Source: Antitrichia curtipendula
Lineage: Eukaryota > Streptophyta > Bryopsida > Hypnales > Leucodontaceae
DNA: 64,000 bases
Assembly: GCA_951230915.1 (NCBI GenBank)
Contig: OX579639.1
Span: 4,092,001-4,156,000 of the forward strand
Reading direction: 5' to 3'
Shown here: piece by piece, positions 42,273 to 55,947 of the stretch
Numbering within the stretch: the stretch's first letter is position 1
Layout of the letters: every line of letters starts with the position of its first letter
Position numbers and translations under genes: made by a program
Notes under the pieces: generated by a model
What the model was told of the DNA's origin: nothing
Seen by the model: the letters and a program-made list of their open reading frames with translations, nothing else
The model's database searches: none

Positions 42273-44831
42273 CTGAATGAAGCAAAAAGTTAGTACCCCA
42301 AAGAAAGATGCTGCAAAAGCACAGAGTCCTGCTAGGTACTCACTCTTCTGCTTCGTTTCTGGTGCTTCGTGTCTGCTGTGCTTTATGGCTCATTTCTAAA
42401 GGAGTTGTAGTATTAACGGTTATCGGCCTACACAGGCTGTTTCTACCGATAGGTTTATTCACCTAGTGAATCACTGTCATAATTTAACCCCTTAAAGGAA
42501 TGAGGAAGTCCACGTCAAAAATTGTTTTATTTTATATTAACTTTTAAATAATAGTTCTATCGATTAAGGATGTTGGGCATGAGTTCTTTGTGGTGGTATT
42601 TTGTTACTTAGAGCTCCAGAAATGATTTATTTCAGTTCCTAAAGCTATAGAAGCGGCCGCATTTGGCCATTTGGGTACGAAGGGGAAATTTAAGATACAG
42701 GAGTTGTCCTAATGATGGCACCGGACTTCATGATTTTTGATTTTGAAGTATTGTGGATGAAATGGCAGATTTAATGATCTAATTCCATCGATGTTTGCAA
42801 TCTGGTTGGGTGCAGGAGTTCGTGCTTCAAACGACCTCTCTGAAGTTTGGATAGCACCATGTCATAGAGCTTGATTTTGTTTTCTCACATGTGGTGGAGG
42901 GCATTAGAATGGCGTATTTTTGATGTAATTTTTTTATATGAAGCATATATTTGTGGTCAAAGTTCACAGATGAACTTCATGTCTATGTTTTTAAACACAT
43001 TTTGTCCCTAAAATCTCTTCAATACTTTTCAACCCTAATGTCTTGTTTTTGATTCTCATTCATGCATGTATTCGTGTTGTATTTGTATTCATGCATTGTT
43101 ATAATTTGAATCCTATTTTCTATAAGGTTTTGTTAGTCACTTGTATTTTCATTATTTTTTAGTTAGTTTTTCTCCTTACAAAGAAAATAGCCTCTAATAT
43201 ATTCCTTTGACCTACATATGATAGATATGATAATATGGATAATTTTTTTGCTTTATGTAATAATAGGGGTCCTTTAAATGCTTTCTAGGAAGTAAATAGC
43301 CCCCCAAAGAATATCCCACCGCCGCACGTGGGTCCCCCAAATACACAAGGAGTGTCCTCCCCAAGCAAATACCCAAGAGTCATCTTATTGGTGTATTATT
43401 CATCAAATGGATTTTAAAGTACAAAATAATGGAAATGGTATAAGAACTTTCCCATTTGATTTTTTATGTTCTCTAAGATTCATCTTTCCTATGTATTATT
43501 TACCTACAACTTGATATAAAATGTTGAAATCATTGGGGAGAGAGTTTAAATTGGTATTTTTTTTTTAATTTGTGCAAATACCAAAGTGTCATTTTATTGG
43601 TATATTCTTTATCAGTTAGAATTGAAAGTATAAAATAATGAATGGGGATTGGTGTAAGAACTTTCCTATTTGATTTTGTTTATTCTCCAAGATTCATCAT
43701 TCCTATGTATTACTTACCTACAACTTAAAAATAATTGGAAATAGATTTAAATTAAAAAAATTCCTTTTCATTTGTGCAAATATCAAAGAGTCATTGTACC
43801 AGTGTTTGCATTATCGAGTGGATTTTAGAGTACAAAATATTGAATGGAGATTCGTTTAAGAATTTTTCTATTATTTAAAATTCACAATAAAATTATAACA
43901 AGAAAGCATATAGTAAAATTTTTCCTTCCGTACAAAATGTGACTTTTAAATGGAAGCCAAGGTCTTGTCGTATTATAAATACAAGTATAAGTATCAATGA
44001 ATCCAGTGACAAGGCATTTATAATGGGATTTGGGTCCTACATCAATCAATCAAAACAAACCTAGATTTCTAGCACAACTTTTATATTCAGCAAATGAGAT
44101 CAGCTATGCAAATATTCACTTTTGAATCCATCAAGATTAATTTACTTAGCTCACCTACCTTCAGCGGTACATTGATATGTCCTAAAAATTTGCATAAATT
44201 TAATTCACCGTAATAAACCTTGGTTTGGGACGACCTTTTGCTTGGGGCAACCACTTGTGCGGGGCTACTTCTTGTCCGAGGCGACCCCGGGTCCAAAGAA
44301 AACCATTGCCTTTTTCTTTCCTCAAAAAAATGTGTTGTGATTTTAGGCAACCTCGGATGGGCGACCGCGGTGGTAGAATGCTTGTCTTGGGTGACCTTGG
44401 GTCCAAAACGAACTAAGGAAGCCATTGCTTTTTTTTTCTCAGAAAGAAATGTTTAGTGATTTTGGGCAACTTCGAGTGGAAGAACCCTTGTCTTAGGCGA
44501 CCTCTTGTGTGAGCCTACCTCTTGTCCGAGGTGACCTAAGGTCCAAATAAAAGCCATTGCCTTCCCTTACTCTAAAAAATACATGTTGTATTTTTTTGGC
44601 AACTTTAATTTTTGTCTTCGGCGACTACATGTTAGAACTTCTTATCTAGGAAAATCTTGGATGGATGGGGAGACTTCGCCTTGTCTTTTTCTATTAAAAC
44701 TATGTTTTGATTTTTTAGGCGACTTGTGTTCTTAGGCATTTTTGGGTGGGTCCCTTTTGGGTTGAAATTCCAATGTTTATTAGATGGACAAAGTGCTACC
44801 ATTTTATAAATCTTCTTGGATGGCATTGTAG

Positions 44832-44964
44832 CACTAGAAGAAAAATGGGTCGTATGCAACTAGCCATTGCAACTAAAAAGTGTCCACTGCAACTCAAAAT
44901 GAGTTGCAGTGGACACTTTTTAGTTGCAATGGCTAGTTGCATACGACCCATTTTTCTTCTAGTG
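44832..44964. mobile_element. CACTA-like palindromic MITE (copy B)
   Basis: Ortholog of 1867-1999 at the same site. Both 65-bp arms are perfectly complementary around an AAA loop. Against copy A, two positions have changed in both arms together (AAAATG to AAAAAG, CCATTG to CCACTG), and the loop is the complement of A's TTT. Confidence 0.78.
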
Positions 44965-47202
44965 TATCTTGTAATAGTTTTGAAACATATAAATAGCTTT
45001 TATATGGAATAGCATCTTTCTTCCATGTTCATAGTTTTGGAGTTTTTTGATGGATGTGCATGGGGTGATCTTGATGCCATTTTTAAAAGTGTGTATTACT
45101 ACATTTATAGCATTGTTTCTGCACATTCTTAAACAAAAAAAACATTCTTTTCATTTTAATGTGTATATTGATTGGACTCAAATCCACTTATTGAAAAAAC
45201 TTCAAGTAGAGCAAACAAAATAAATTAGCCTCATTTGAATGCACAACCCAATGTTGACATGGACCAAGGTTTATGTTGGAAATCATATACAAGACACCGG
45301 TACTACGCATTGACTTGTCCCCCATAAATATAGACAATGATTTATAAAAGAAAACTTCCAATTGTTTATTGCGAATCTCAATGATACATCATAATCATGA
45401 AATATTAATCACATTGATTACAAAAATAAATAAAAAATGGTTGGGGATTTATGTAAGAATTTCCCATTCAAATCTTGCAATTCTCCAAAACTATTCCTAA
45501 CCATGAACAATTTTTCCTATATATTTCATAAATAAAAAACAAAGAGTAGAAGTTTAAGCAAGAATGTTTTCTTTTTTTTTTGGGCAACTTTTGGCAATTA
45601 GAAGGAGATCCCAAATACCTACACCTTTTGCCTTTACACTTGCAAAATTATCTATTAATAATTTTTAGTTTTTCGGATCCACATATGTCATGTAGATTTT
45701 AGAATAAATTATTTTTAAGTCTTTTGAAAACCATTTTCTACTTATTTCCCCTCATTTACGACCATTAGGACTAGGCTTCTAAGTGCGTAGACCATAAGAG
45801 CAATCAAACCTTTAGGTTTAGGGTCCTAAGCTCCTAAACCATAGGACCAATCAGACCATAAGGACCAGGCTCTCACCCAAGTTTCAAAACCTTGTAGAGT
45901 CAGTTCATAGCTTTCCAAAAACATATTAAACTCAAGAAAGGATTTAAAATCCTAGAAGATATGGAGGGATGAAGGTTAGAACAAGAAATGGATGAAATGA
46001 AGAAGATTTTGTCCATCCAAATCTAGTATTAGCAATTAGAGAAAAGATGATAAAGTAGACCTCTAGCAAAAATCTCAATCCAATTTGAACTTAAGAGTCC
46101 CTTGAAAAAGTTGGATGAAGTTTGGCATGCCCTTCCAAAAGATTATCTAAAATTTGGAATTTCTAAATTTAGATTGTCATCACTTCTATTAGAAAACCAC
46201 TACAACCTAGGTAATTAGGTTCTTTTAAGTTATTTCTTACAATAAGTTACTTCTTACAATTAGGTTATGATTGTGTGGGTGCTTTATTTCCACCTTTGGA
46301 ATAAAGTGTACACAACCGGTTTCTTATTGTTTTTTTGATGAAATCCTAGTGGGTGTCTAACTATGTGTAATCCACTTACAACTTATAAGCAATGGATCTT
46401 GTTGTTCCTACTTCTAATTCTTTCACTTAGTAATTGTTATTCAAAATCAACCACATGTTAGTATTTGTAGCTGATTTTGACTATAATAGTCAAAATTAAG
46501 GACCGATAAATGTTAATCAAGCAATTAAGTGAAATAGCCTAAGTCGTAGAGCTTGCTTTTTCCTTTCCAAAATGATGAAGAAATCCTAATTTGGCTTGAA
46601 TCCCTAGTAGATGATTGCAAATGAAGTTTAACTCTAAAACTAACCTCTAAAACTTCATCCGTCAATTGCAATTGTTCTACCTACTGAAACCGAATGTGGA
46701 TTTGGTCAACTTTGAATGGCTTTCATCCAATTCTAACCTACTTTTTTTTATTAAACTTTATTTACTCTAAATTTTTCGTTATTTGTTCAATTTGTATGGT
46801 AATATTGGTTTTCAAATCCTAAAAATATTTTTTTCTAGATTCTATCCTAATTTATTCCTTGTTTATCTTTTGACCTAATTGCTAAATTTTAAAACGGTTC
46901 TTATTTCTTTGGATAAATTTGAGTTTTCATTCTAGGGTTAAATAATTTTTTATTTTTAAAGTTTACTTTTAATTCTTTTAAAATAAAAACTTCCTACTTT
47001 TGACCTCCTTGGAAAATGTTATTTACGGATGAATTTTCACTGATGATCAATTTATCAAAATTCTTCCATAATTTTTTTGATCTTTGAATTTTAAAATTGG
47101 GTCTACTTTTATCCTTTGATTCAACTTTGACTCAGATTTGACTCCTACAATTGCTTGAGATTCTAGGATTCCTTAAAGATTTTTCAAAAGATTTTTTTTG
47201 AT

Positions 47203-47890
47203 AACATTCTACTTTTTCAACTATTTTTACTACTACTTTCCATTCAAAGGTAAAATTTAATAAAAAAATTTCTAATTATTGTGGTCAAAATCTCTTAAAA
47301 ATTACTTTGATATTTTTCTAACTACTTTTAAATTTTCTAGTTGATTTTTCAAATTCCTACGAGTTAATTCTAATTCTATCTTTTAATTCAAATGTCAAAT
47401 TTTAATCTAATGTTTTTGGTGAAAATGCAAGAAAATTGGTAAAAACATTCAATAATTGACCTCAATGTTGATCCCATCTGCGTTGAATATTGTTACTAGG
47501 GTGTCAACTACATGCTCCAAAATTCATCTTCAATGTTATTGTTAAATTGATGTTGTTTTTGTAAGCTCCTAAACAAATTGGAGATGTCCCAAGCTCCTTC
47601 CTTTCAATTCTTTTCTTTTCTTTTTTTCCCACTTCTTTTAAATGTTTTATTTTCTTTTGTAGATATTTTGTGAGAATAAAATCCTACCAAATCTTATAAG
47701 CTTCTAATTGCCAAATGCTTCTAGTTTGTTAAAGAATAAAAAAATACTTGAAGACAAATTGATTTGGTACCTACTAACTAATAACTAACTTAGAGAATGT
47801 TTGAAAGTCAATTATTATTGGTTTTGTTGTTTTCCTTTTGTCTTAACCAAAGTCAAACCTTGAATAAGGGATTCAAAATATTCTTAAATG
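47203..47890. other. Segment present only in copy B
   Basis: About 688 bp absent from copy A (junction near 4216), where flanking GAT microhomology suggests a deletion in A. AT-rich, with no recognisable coding or terminal repeats. Confidence 0.6.
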
Positions 47891-50800
47891 GATGAACCTC
47901 TTTCACTTGGGTCTTCCTACTAGAGCACTTGTCTCCTTCACTTGCACTTTGTTTTGTGAGTTTTGTTGCTTTGGAGTTGTGAATTTGCCTTCCAAAATGA
48001 ATCTATTGCGACATTGGCTTGTCAAGTATGCGCACAGACGGAGAATTTTTAATGAACTAGTATGCCAACTTGTTAATACACCTTCAACAAACTTTGTAAT
48101 ACCTAACACACACTATGTTCACTTCAATTTTTAGTAATATGGCTTGAACTCTCTGAAACTTCATCCCCTAAATGTGTCTTGGACCTCCCCACTCTTTGAT
48201 GGCCTCAATGAACTTTGGTTGACCTTCAATCAGAATTTTCATAGCTCTCACTCACACTCACTCTGTGCTCACACCTTTCAACTCACTCTGTGCTCAAGTC
48301 ACCTTAAGTACTTGGTAATCTGTTTTTTTAAAAACCCTCTCCTCTTTGGTCACTCTGGACTTTGGGACACCTTGGATTTTGATAATATGGTGTTCTTTAC
48401 AATAAAACTCCCTCCCCTCTATCACTGTGGACTTTGTGAAATTTTAGCACTTCGTCTCTAATATTAATAACAATCAATCTCTGGGCAATAAGCACTCAGT
48501 CTTTGGAAATTAGCGTCCAATCCCTAGACCTTTCAATTTTCAGAAACAAAGTTTTAAAAGCACAATAACAAAAGGAAGTTAGTACAAAATATTTGAAATT
48601 TGCAATCGCTTTGCGGTCCGGTGGCTAGTACTAAATTCCTCAACAAGAATTTGGAAAGGTTAGTAAATGAGAGGACTTTGAGAACTTTGGTTCTAACCCA
48701 AAGCTTCCCTAAATGACTTTAAAACAAGCATGTAGACCACTAATTCCAACGTCTAGGCTTCAAGGGGAATTTGCTACAACAAGGTTGTCAAATCTCTATC
48801 CAAAAAAGCTCGATTAGGAATGTGTTAGTAGACAAAGACACAAAGACTCAAAATTGTTACTACTTTGAATGCAAAACACATCAATAAACACCAATTTCTT
48901 CAAAGGGACCCCAACTTCTTTTGAATGGGCTTTAAAGTTTAAATGTGAATAAAAAGAACTTGAAGACAACAATGGAAGCTGAGCTTCCACATATGGTTCA
49001 AAAACAAGATATTTTGGCCAAATGGTCAAAAAACCAATAATGTGGCCACATTTTGGCCAAAGCTTAACAAAAAAAAAGAGGTGCAAAGAAAGAGGAGGAG
49101 GGGAACTTCTATACTTGTCCAAGGTCCCCAACCCCTTTAAAATTACCTACTTCTACTCCTAAGTAAATCAAGCTTAATGTAAATTGAAATTCTACACTAT
49201 TGTTGTAATTCCTCTAACTCTTAGAAAAATGCTCCAAATGCAAAATCAATTGCCCCACTATCTTCACAAGATCCAAGTTAGTACACGAGACCTCGTACCC
49301 CATATATCTAGGCCATTTCGTAAGCAAAAACCTATACTCAGCAATATGATTAAAAGGGTCAAAAACGCAAATGTTAGAGATGATTTTTCCTCAAAGTTTT
49401 GACTAGCCTGGGTTGTTTGGAAGGTTTGAGAAAGTTAAAAGAGGTTACAAGTTTACTTTATTCAAGCATTGTACGGGTTTGGTACAGCGGTCAACCCGCC
49501 ATAAATCTTTGAAACTCATTAAAGTTTGATGTTGCCGCCAGTTTTGGTACTTGTCGATGTTAGAACGTCAAAAAATTCAGCTAGGCACTTATTTAGGCTA
49601 AAATATTCTATCATAGTTTGTAGTGGTATTTTAACGCTACATGGATAATTTACATGAATATCCCAATGCCGGTAGATACAATTGACTTCCCAAGGAGTCA
49701 ATTGCCGCAACTTAGAAACATACGAGATTTTTTGGGTAGCTTCTAGGAAGCCTCCAAATGCTGATTGCAAGTTTGCATAAGAACTTGGCACTAATAGTAG
49801 GAGGGTCTAATTCCAATCTCCTGGTTTTAATTCCTCAAGGGAGGAATCATTCCTGTAACGAGAAATCTTGGCAATCTGGCTTCACCATTACACTCCTAGC
49901 ATATTTCTAAAGTAGAAATACCTTTCTCCATTCTTCGACTTCTCCTACTTGGATTCATGGATTTTACCTGCAAGATTACACATGATGGGTTTTTTTCAAC
50001 TTTTGCAAATTAGATCGTGATTCCTAAATAAATTATTGGCAGGGTTTCTAAAACTCTAAGGAACTTATAAAAATCCTAACCACTCATTCTTCAGTCTATG
50101 TCGATCACATGCACTTCTATGGTCTAATTTGTCAAAAGTCTACTTTTAGGTGTTTTTACTATTTTGGCCATGAGGGCTCAAAACTATACAAAACCTTTAA
50201 TCGACCTCTCAAACACTTATTTAGACGTAAGGATTAGTAAATGGAAGTGCTAAGAACACTTCCAAACTTTTTGGACATGAAACACCACATTTGTAGGGAC
50301 TTTTATCAAATATGATGTTAACACACTTTTTATGACTTTTGGAATGAAATTTTTTATAAAAATGGGCCACAAAAAAAAATATCAAGACCCAAGTGACAAC
50401 TATGAAGCTCACAAGTTGCTGACATTTTTGCAACGTTGTGTGTATTTAGATACTTAGAAAAGATTCATTGCTTGGAAGCTACAACTGACCAAAGTTTAGG
50501 CACCCACTTAACATAGAATTTCACACTAGTTTAAAAACTTGATTGTGTACATCTAAAACCAAGGGTGGATAATTAAACATCCATAATGGCCTGTTTTGAT
50601 TGGCACATATTTGAGCTGCGTTGAGACATTACTACTACAACATGTTGGCTTCCATCTCCGAAAAGTGCCCTACATTTATTGCCACGTTGATTGTTAAATA
50701 TATCCAATATATTCAAAAGTATGTTGTATAATCAACCACCTCCACAAGCTGCAAATGTGCATCCGACTGTTTGAAATATCCAAGCCATACAGTGAATTGC

Positions 50801-51742
50801 AAATACACCAACTACATAACAACAAAGTAAGTGAAGAGTGTTGGCAATGTCAAAAGATAAATATTGGGAGTGACATTATTGCTTTCTCATGACTAAGTGC
50901 TATTGTGTCACTAGAAATCAGGTCTGACTTGTAACAAAAACTTGTACTTCATTTGTATCGTATTCATTTATATTTGGTATGGTTAAAATGATTTGAAGTG
51001 CATATGGTATGGTTGAAATGCATATGGTATGAAACATGTATTTGCATCCTTGAAATATAGGAGTATGTCTAAGAAGTGAAATATTTTAAAAGAACAAGTT
51101 GTGAATGGCACAGCCTTATAATTGTGAGCCCTAATCTGTGAAGAGACATATGAATATAAACCCAACTTTGTTTAAAATGTTTTTTGGCCTCTCTCTTCTA
51201 CTTTTCATTTTTAGTTTGTTGAGTTCCATTTTTTTTTTTCAAGATTTCATTCCCTAATACATGTTGTTAGACAAACAAAGGGATGATAAAGTCTATATTA
51301 CAACAAGTCATTTAAAGCTTTAAAACAGAATTGTACACCAAAATGTGGAGTCTTAGGATTCTAATATCCTTTAGATATATAATCTACATACAAACACACT
51401 TGATTTTTGGCCAAGAAAAAATACCACCCACCTTCCCTTGATAGATAATTTCTTTTTTACAATGGGGACTATTACATCAACAATATTTTTTTTCATTTGT
51501 TGATTTATGGCTAAACTTAATCATAAAACAACTCAAGAAAATAATGGCTATAAGGTTGATTGTTAAATCACACACAATCTGATGAAGAGACAGTATCATA
51601 CTACATTAGATCAAAGGCCCAGAAGTGATAGTAAATGATCATATCATTGAACAATAACATGCAGTTGAACTGTGTGGTTATAACCAAACCATACTAAAAC
51701 GGATGGCTACGGTTTCAGTTTAAACAAATGGCGCTCCTTTAA

Positions 51743-52159
51743 CCCGTTAAGGACCGTGGTTGATTGGGGGGGGGGGGGGGGGGGGCGGTAATCCTTTGAA
51801 TGGCCAATTGGGAGCAATTTTAAAGCTTTTGAATGCAAGTGCCTATCGGAGATCTAATTGTACGGTTGGAAGTGTTGCGCATGATATAAGATTTAGCATT
51901 GAAATTTTTGGTGAAGGTGCATTGTAAAGCAGGAATTTTTAACAAATCTTGGTGTAATTTCAGCCCCTGTTGTTTTGGTTTTTTCAACCCTCTGGCGACA
52001 TGCCACTTCAGATTGGCCTAGTTATTGTCCTAAACTCTTCACTTCCCAATTCCCCAAATCTGCCCCCTTTGTCACATCATCAAATTCATTGACATGCTCT
52101 CTCTACAAACCAAAAAGGACCCAAATTGATCATAGAATGGTCGACCGGTCCTTAATGGG
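51743..52159. mobile_element. TTAA-flanked (piggyBac-like) MITE, copy-B specific; contains a G20 tract
   Basis: A 417-bp insertion bounded by TTAA (51739-51742, 52160-52163). Ends CCCGTTAAGGACCG and, inverted, CCCATTAAGGACCG match at 13 of 14 positions. Copy A near 9840 has the intact target (CTCCCTTAATGGGCC). An uninterrupted run of 20 G lies at 51766-51785, just inside the left end. No transposase. Confidence 0.85.
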
Positions 52160-52384
52160 TTAATGGGCCCAACATAACCAAAATTATGTCTGTTGAGCTG
52201 GCAATTACAGCTTGGATGATGGTGAAGCTTCTTCCAACAGAGAATACATGACATGGCGGAACTTGTGGCGCAAGGTGCTACCAAGTTTCTATTACTAAGC
52301 ATGTTGTGGGGTCCTTATTTACCTTGCTTTTTGAACTCTACTACTACAATTGAGTCACTTGGGGCTGGAGGAGGTGCTTGGTAG

Positions 52385-52682
52385 GACCAGGGTGGATTGA
52401 CCCCTCGCTTGTTTCCCTGGAAAAAAACTGAATTTTTTAATTTTCCATGCATGAATTATTTTGCAAATTCTAAATTCATATTTGCAATCAGAGGCCCCAA
52501 ATTAGTTGGGAGACCTCTAAAAAATAGATTTTACACGGCACAAATAAGGGACCTTTTTTTATATGCACCCCTGGATGGACTTGATTTTACATGGCACAAA
52601 GAGGGGGCTTTTTTTTATATGCACCCCTGGATGGACTTTGGCAGAATGGCAGGACAAGCAAGTGGGCTAGTTCTCTCTAGCC
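52385..52682. mobile_element. hAT-like MITE 1, copy-B ortholog with internal duplication
   Basis: Same site as 10072-10287; flanks CTTGGTAG (52377-52384) and TTTGGTAG (52683-52690). The termini have drifted (GACCAGGGTGGATTGACCCC). A segment containing 'atatgcacccctggatggact' occurs twice in tandem (about 52560-52635), lengthening it to 298 bp. Confidence 0.75.
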
Positions 52683-54495
52683 TTTGGTAGATTGATTATG
52701 TTCCTTTGCTACTGGTTGATTTGTAGAAAACTAGGATTTTACTCACAAAGTTGTTGTACGATATTTGAACCTTGATTTTGATACTGCCCTTTTTTAGTTT
52801 AGATGTTGATGTGGATAATTGTTGATGTATTTTTGTACCTATAATCTCTATGTGAAAACTATAACATGCGTTTTTGGGCTGAAGACACCTTGTGTATCCT
52901 CACTAACATGCAATTTGTTGTTTTGTTTTTGAGATGGGCACATGTGAGGCCCATGACTGTGAGCCCTCAAGTTAGCACTTGAAGCTATGGATTTATTTTT
53001 CGCGATTTACTGTTAGTTTTTAGTGTTAATTCACACAAAATAGCATGAATTAGTAGTTGAGAGGAGTTTGGTAGAAGTCCCTACCAGATTAGTGAGGAAC
53101 CTTCCTAAATTCATAGAAAGCACAAAATACTATCCTTTTCTATGTTTATGTCTTAAGTTCAGTGTCTTAGAGTCCATATTAACGTATTAGAGAGATGTGA
53201 TGAAGTGAGAGTTAGCCAGTTCTAGTGTCTTGTCCATGTAACACTTGATGTGTGAATACATGTGACATCCTGGCTAAAGTGCAAAAGTCTATATCAAGGT
53301 TTAGAAGTATCTCGATCCAATTCATGTAGAATATGGATTAGTTACATGAAGACCTATAAATGTTGAAGAATATGAATCAGAATGCAAAGTAGAAGAAAGA
53401 CGAGGTGATTGGAGCTTACAGAAAGGTGCTTTTAGGGTAAAAGCATGCCAAGAGATCAACAACGGAGCTAATCATCCACAACAACCCCGGTACCAGAATA
53501 ATTTCCCCCCCGGGCGGAAATTATTAAGGAATTGCCAAAATTAGCATCCTTATTGGAGGTTTGGTTTTGCCCTTGGCCTTTGGACACTTTCCAAAAGATT
53601 GCCCAAAAGTTTCGGGATTTTACAAAACTCCACGATGACTCCATGGGAAGTCAACCGCCTTTGAAACTGATGGTAATTTCTTAGAAATTACCCAGAGTGC
53701 GGTAAAATCTCACTAAAAATTAGATTAGAGTTTTATGTATTAGATAAGCGACCTGTCAAGTTTGAAGACTTTCTGATAGTCAAAAGTACCCGAATCGGCA
53801 ACGACATCAAATTTAACAAGAATTTACAACACGACGGCGAGTTGACCGGCAAGCCAGGAGCTAGCGGTGTCCGAATGTTGCAAACAAGGAATGTTTTCTT
53901 ACTATCACGAACCCTCCAAGCAACCCTAGCCAGTTAGTTTTCTCGGGAAACTCAAATTCCACTAATTGGGATTTTGACTTTTCTTTAGAATTACCGTTAG
54001 TGATTTTTACGAATATTTACAGCCTGGAAGAAGGGGGTTGGGGGGCCCTTAGACTAATTGGGGTCTTCTGAACGCGATGGTGCAGTCGGTTTTCAATTTG
54101 GAGTTTTTCCCTAAAAGATAGATAGGGCCAGCTCTTAGTTTGACTTTTTTAGAGTAATTTGTAGTAATTCGAGGTTAATTAACAAAATATCTTGGTGAAA
54201 ATCGAAGATTGGATTTAGTTAAGATGTCAAATCTTTCCTTTAAAAGTCAATTTAGATTAAACTAAGAATATTTGGAATTGACCTAGGATTAAATTGCAAA
54301 ATATCTAGTTTAGTTAGGGTTATTTTCATAAAATCTTTGGGGACAATCAAGGATTTGATTTAGGCAAGATTTCAAGGCTAATTAAAGCCTCCAAGGAACT
54401 TGCTTGAGGAACTTCCTTCCTATTAAACAAGGATTAAATGCAAAATATCTCATAGTAGTTTAGAATTTAGTTAGGTAGTTAGTTAAACGTTTTTA

Positions 54496-54569
54496 ACCGA
54501 CAACTTACCGGGGAGGGCTTGGCTCGAGTATAAAAGGCCTCCCCTCGAGGTTGTCGGTACCCTCATTCT
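54496..54569 (+). promoter_or_regulatory. TATA box inside a stem-loop, putative LTR promoter
   Basis: TATAAAAG at 54529-54536 lies between inverted segments ACCGACAAC...GGGGAGG and CCTCCCC...GTTGTCGGT, so the core promoter would sit in a hairpin loop. Two shorter dyads follow: CTGACATGTTGTCAG (54605-54619) and CCAACACGTTGTTGG (54664-54678). Confidence 0.5.
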
Positions 54570-55761
54570 TATTTCCAAACTCTCATTTTATTTTCTCTTT
54601 GGTACTGACATGTTGTCAGACCAAACCTTATTTTCATTTCCTTATTGTTGCTCTGCTGTGCTACCAACACGTTGTTGGAGTACTTTAAGCCAAAAATTGG
54701 CTAATTCCTTCTATTTCTTTGCATTTTTCGTTAATTCTCTTGTGTTTTGAAGGACTAGAAGGTCCTTTCAAAACCTATTGCTTTCTTGTTTGAATTTGGA
54801 GGTCAAAAATCCCAAAACTTGATTCTTTGCCTAAATTACTTGAATACTAATCCATTGTAACGCGTGAACGCATTTGGTACTAAAATACTTAAAGCGGCGA
54901 GGCTTGACCTTGCCAAAAGTATCTTAGACTAATTTCCTACTCAAAGTTCGTTGTATAACGGAATTTGAGGTTTAATTGCTAATGTTCGATTAAACACTTT
55001 CATGTGTACCTCCTTTAGCAGTTAATTGATTGACTTTGACTTGAAGTTTTGGAAGATTCGTTTCTAATGTTCGGTTAAACACTGTCATGTGTACCTCCTT
55101 TAGAATCTAACTTTCGAAATACTTAAATTGGCTGAAGAAGCTCTGTTTGTCTTGGGGTTGACCCCGCACGGCAAAGCTTTGACTTTTTGAACCCTGGAAC
55201 CGGATACTTGAAAACTTAAAATCGTTCGATTTGACCTGGGGTTATCCCTGCACGGCGAAGCTTTCACCTCAACGAAAGTTTACCTTGAAGCTTGAAAGAA
55301 TACTTGGGAAAAACCCTTGGTGTGCTGGCTATTTAAGTCAAAAAACCTTCATCAAGTGGTTCCCTTTCTTCCGCTAGAATTTGCTCATTTGCTTTCTGCT
55401 TTCCTTGCCAAAGTTATGGATTTTATTTGATTGTTTAGTTTTTAGTTTAGTCGCTTTGCTAGTTATTAACCCAAAAATCCCTTAGTTAGAATTTGCTTGC
55501 TAGTTGCTTAGAAAAAACCATCCAAAAAGCCTCAAATCATTAGTTAGATCCCATAGAATTGCTTGCTTTAGTCATTATTCCACCAAAACCCAAAAAACAA
55601 TTAGTTAAAAGTTGCCTTGTTTTAGAAGTAGTCAAATCCCAAAAATTAGCTTAGTTGATCTCTTTCATTTTGATTAGTTTAGTTTTGTTGTTTTTTCCAT
55701 CCAATTAACCAGTCAGTTAATAGAAATTAGAACCAGTTCAAAGATTAGAAAAAGAGTTCAG

Positions 55762-55947
55762 GTGACAGCACGAGCAGACCAAGGCGACAGAACGAGAGAC
55801 CAAGGCGACAGAACGAGCGACCAAGGCGACGAAACGAGCGACCAAGGCGACGGAACGAGCGACCAAGGCGACAGAACGAGCGACCAAGGCAACAGAACGA
55901 GTGACCAGAGCAACAGAACGAGAGACCAGGGCGACAACACGAGCAAA
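55762..55947. repeat. 21-bp minisatellite, about 8 units
   Basis: Unit GACCAAGGCGACAGAACGAG plus one base, slightly varied. Because 21 is a multiple of 3, several frames on both strands stay open (TSDQGDR-type on plus, ARSVALV-type on minus); none has other support as a gene. Confidence 0.85.

Larger units (their letters stand above)
39774..43365 (+). mobile_element. Pack-type hAT-like transposon carrying host gene fragments, 3.6 kb
   Basis: Termini CTCGGGGAGGACACT (39774-39788) and, inverted, CTTGGGGAGGACACT (43351-43365) match at 14 of 15 positions. A subterminal inverted motif ACCCAYGTGCGGCGG lies at about 39814-39828 and 43318-43332. The flanking 8-bp duplication is CAAATACC (39766-39773, 43366-43373); copy A at 424-440 has the uninterrupted site. 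It interrupts the 215-bp tandem repeat. The interior is GC-richer than its surroundings and holds a 182-codon ORF, a ribosomal protein exon and crooked-neck exons, all on the plus strand, but no transposase. Termini resemble the CTCGRG ends of MITE M1. Most likely a non-autonomous element that captured host DNA; a MULE is less likely given the 8-bp duplication. Confidence 0.88.
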
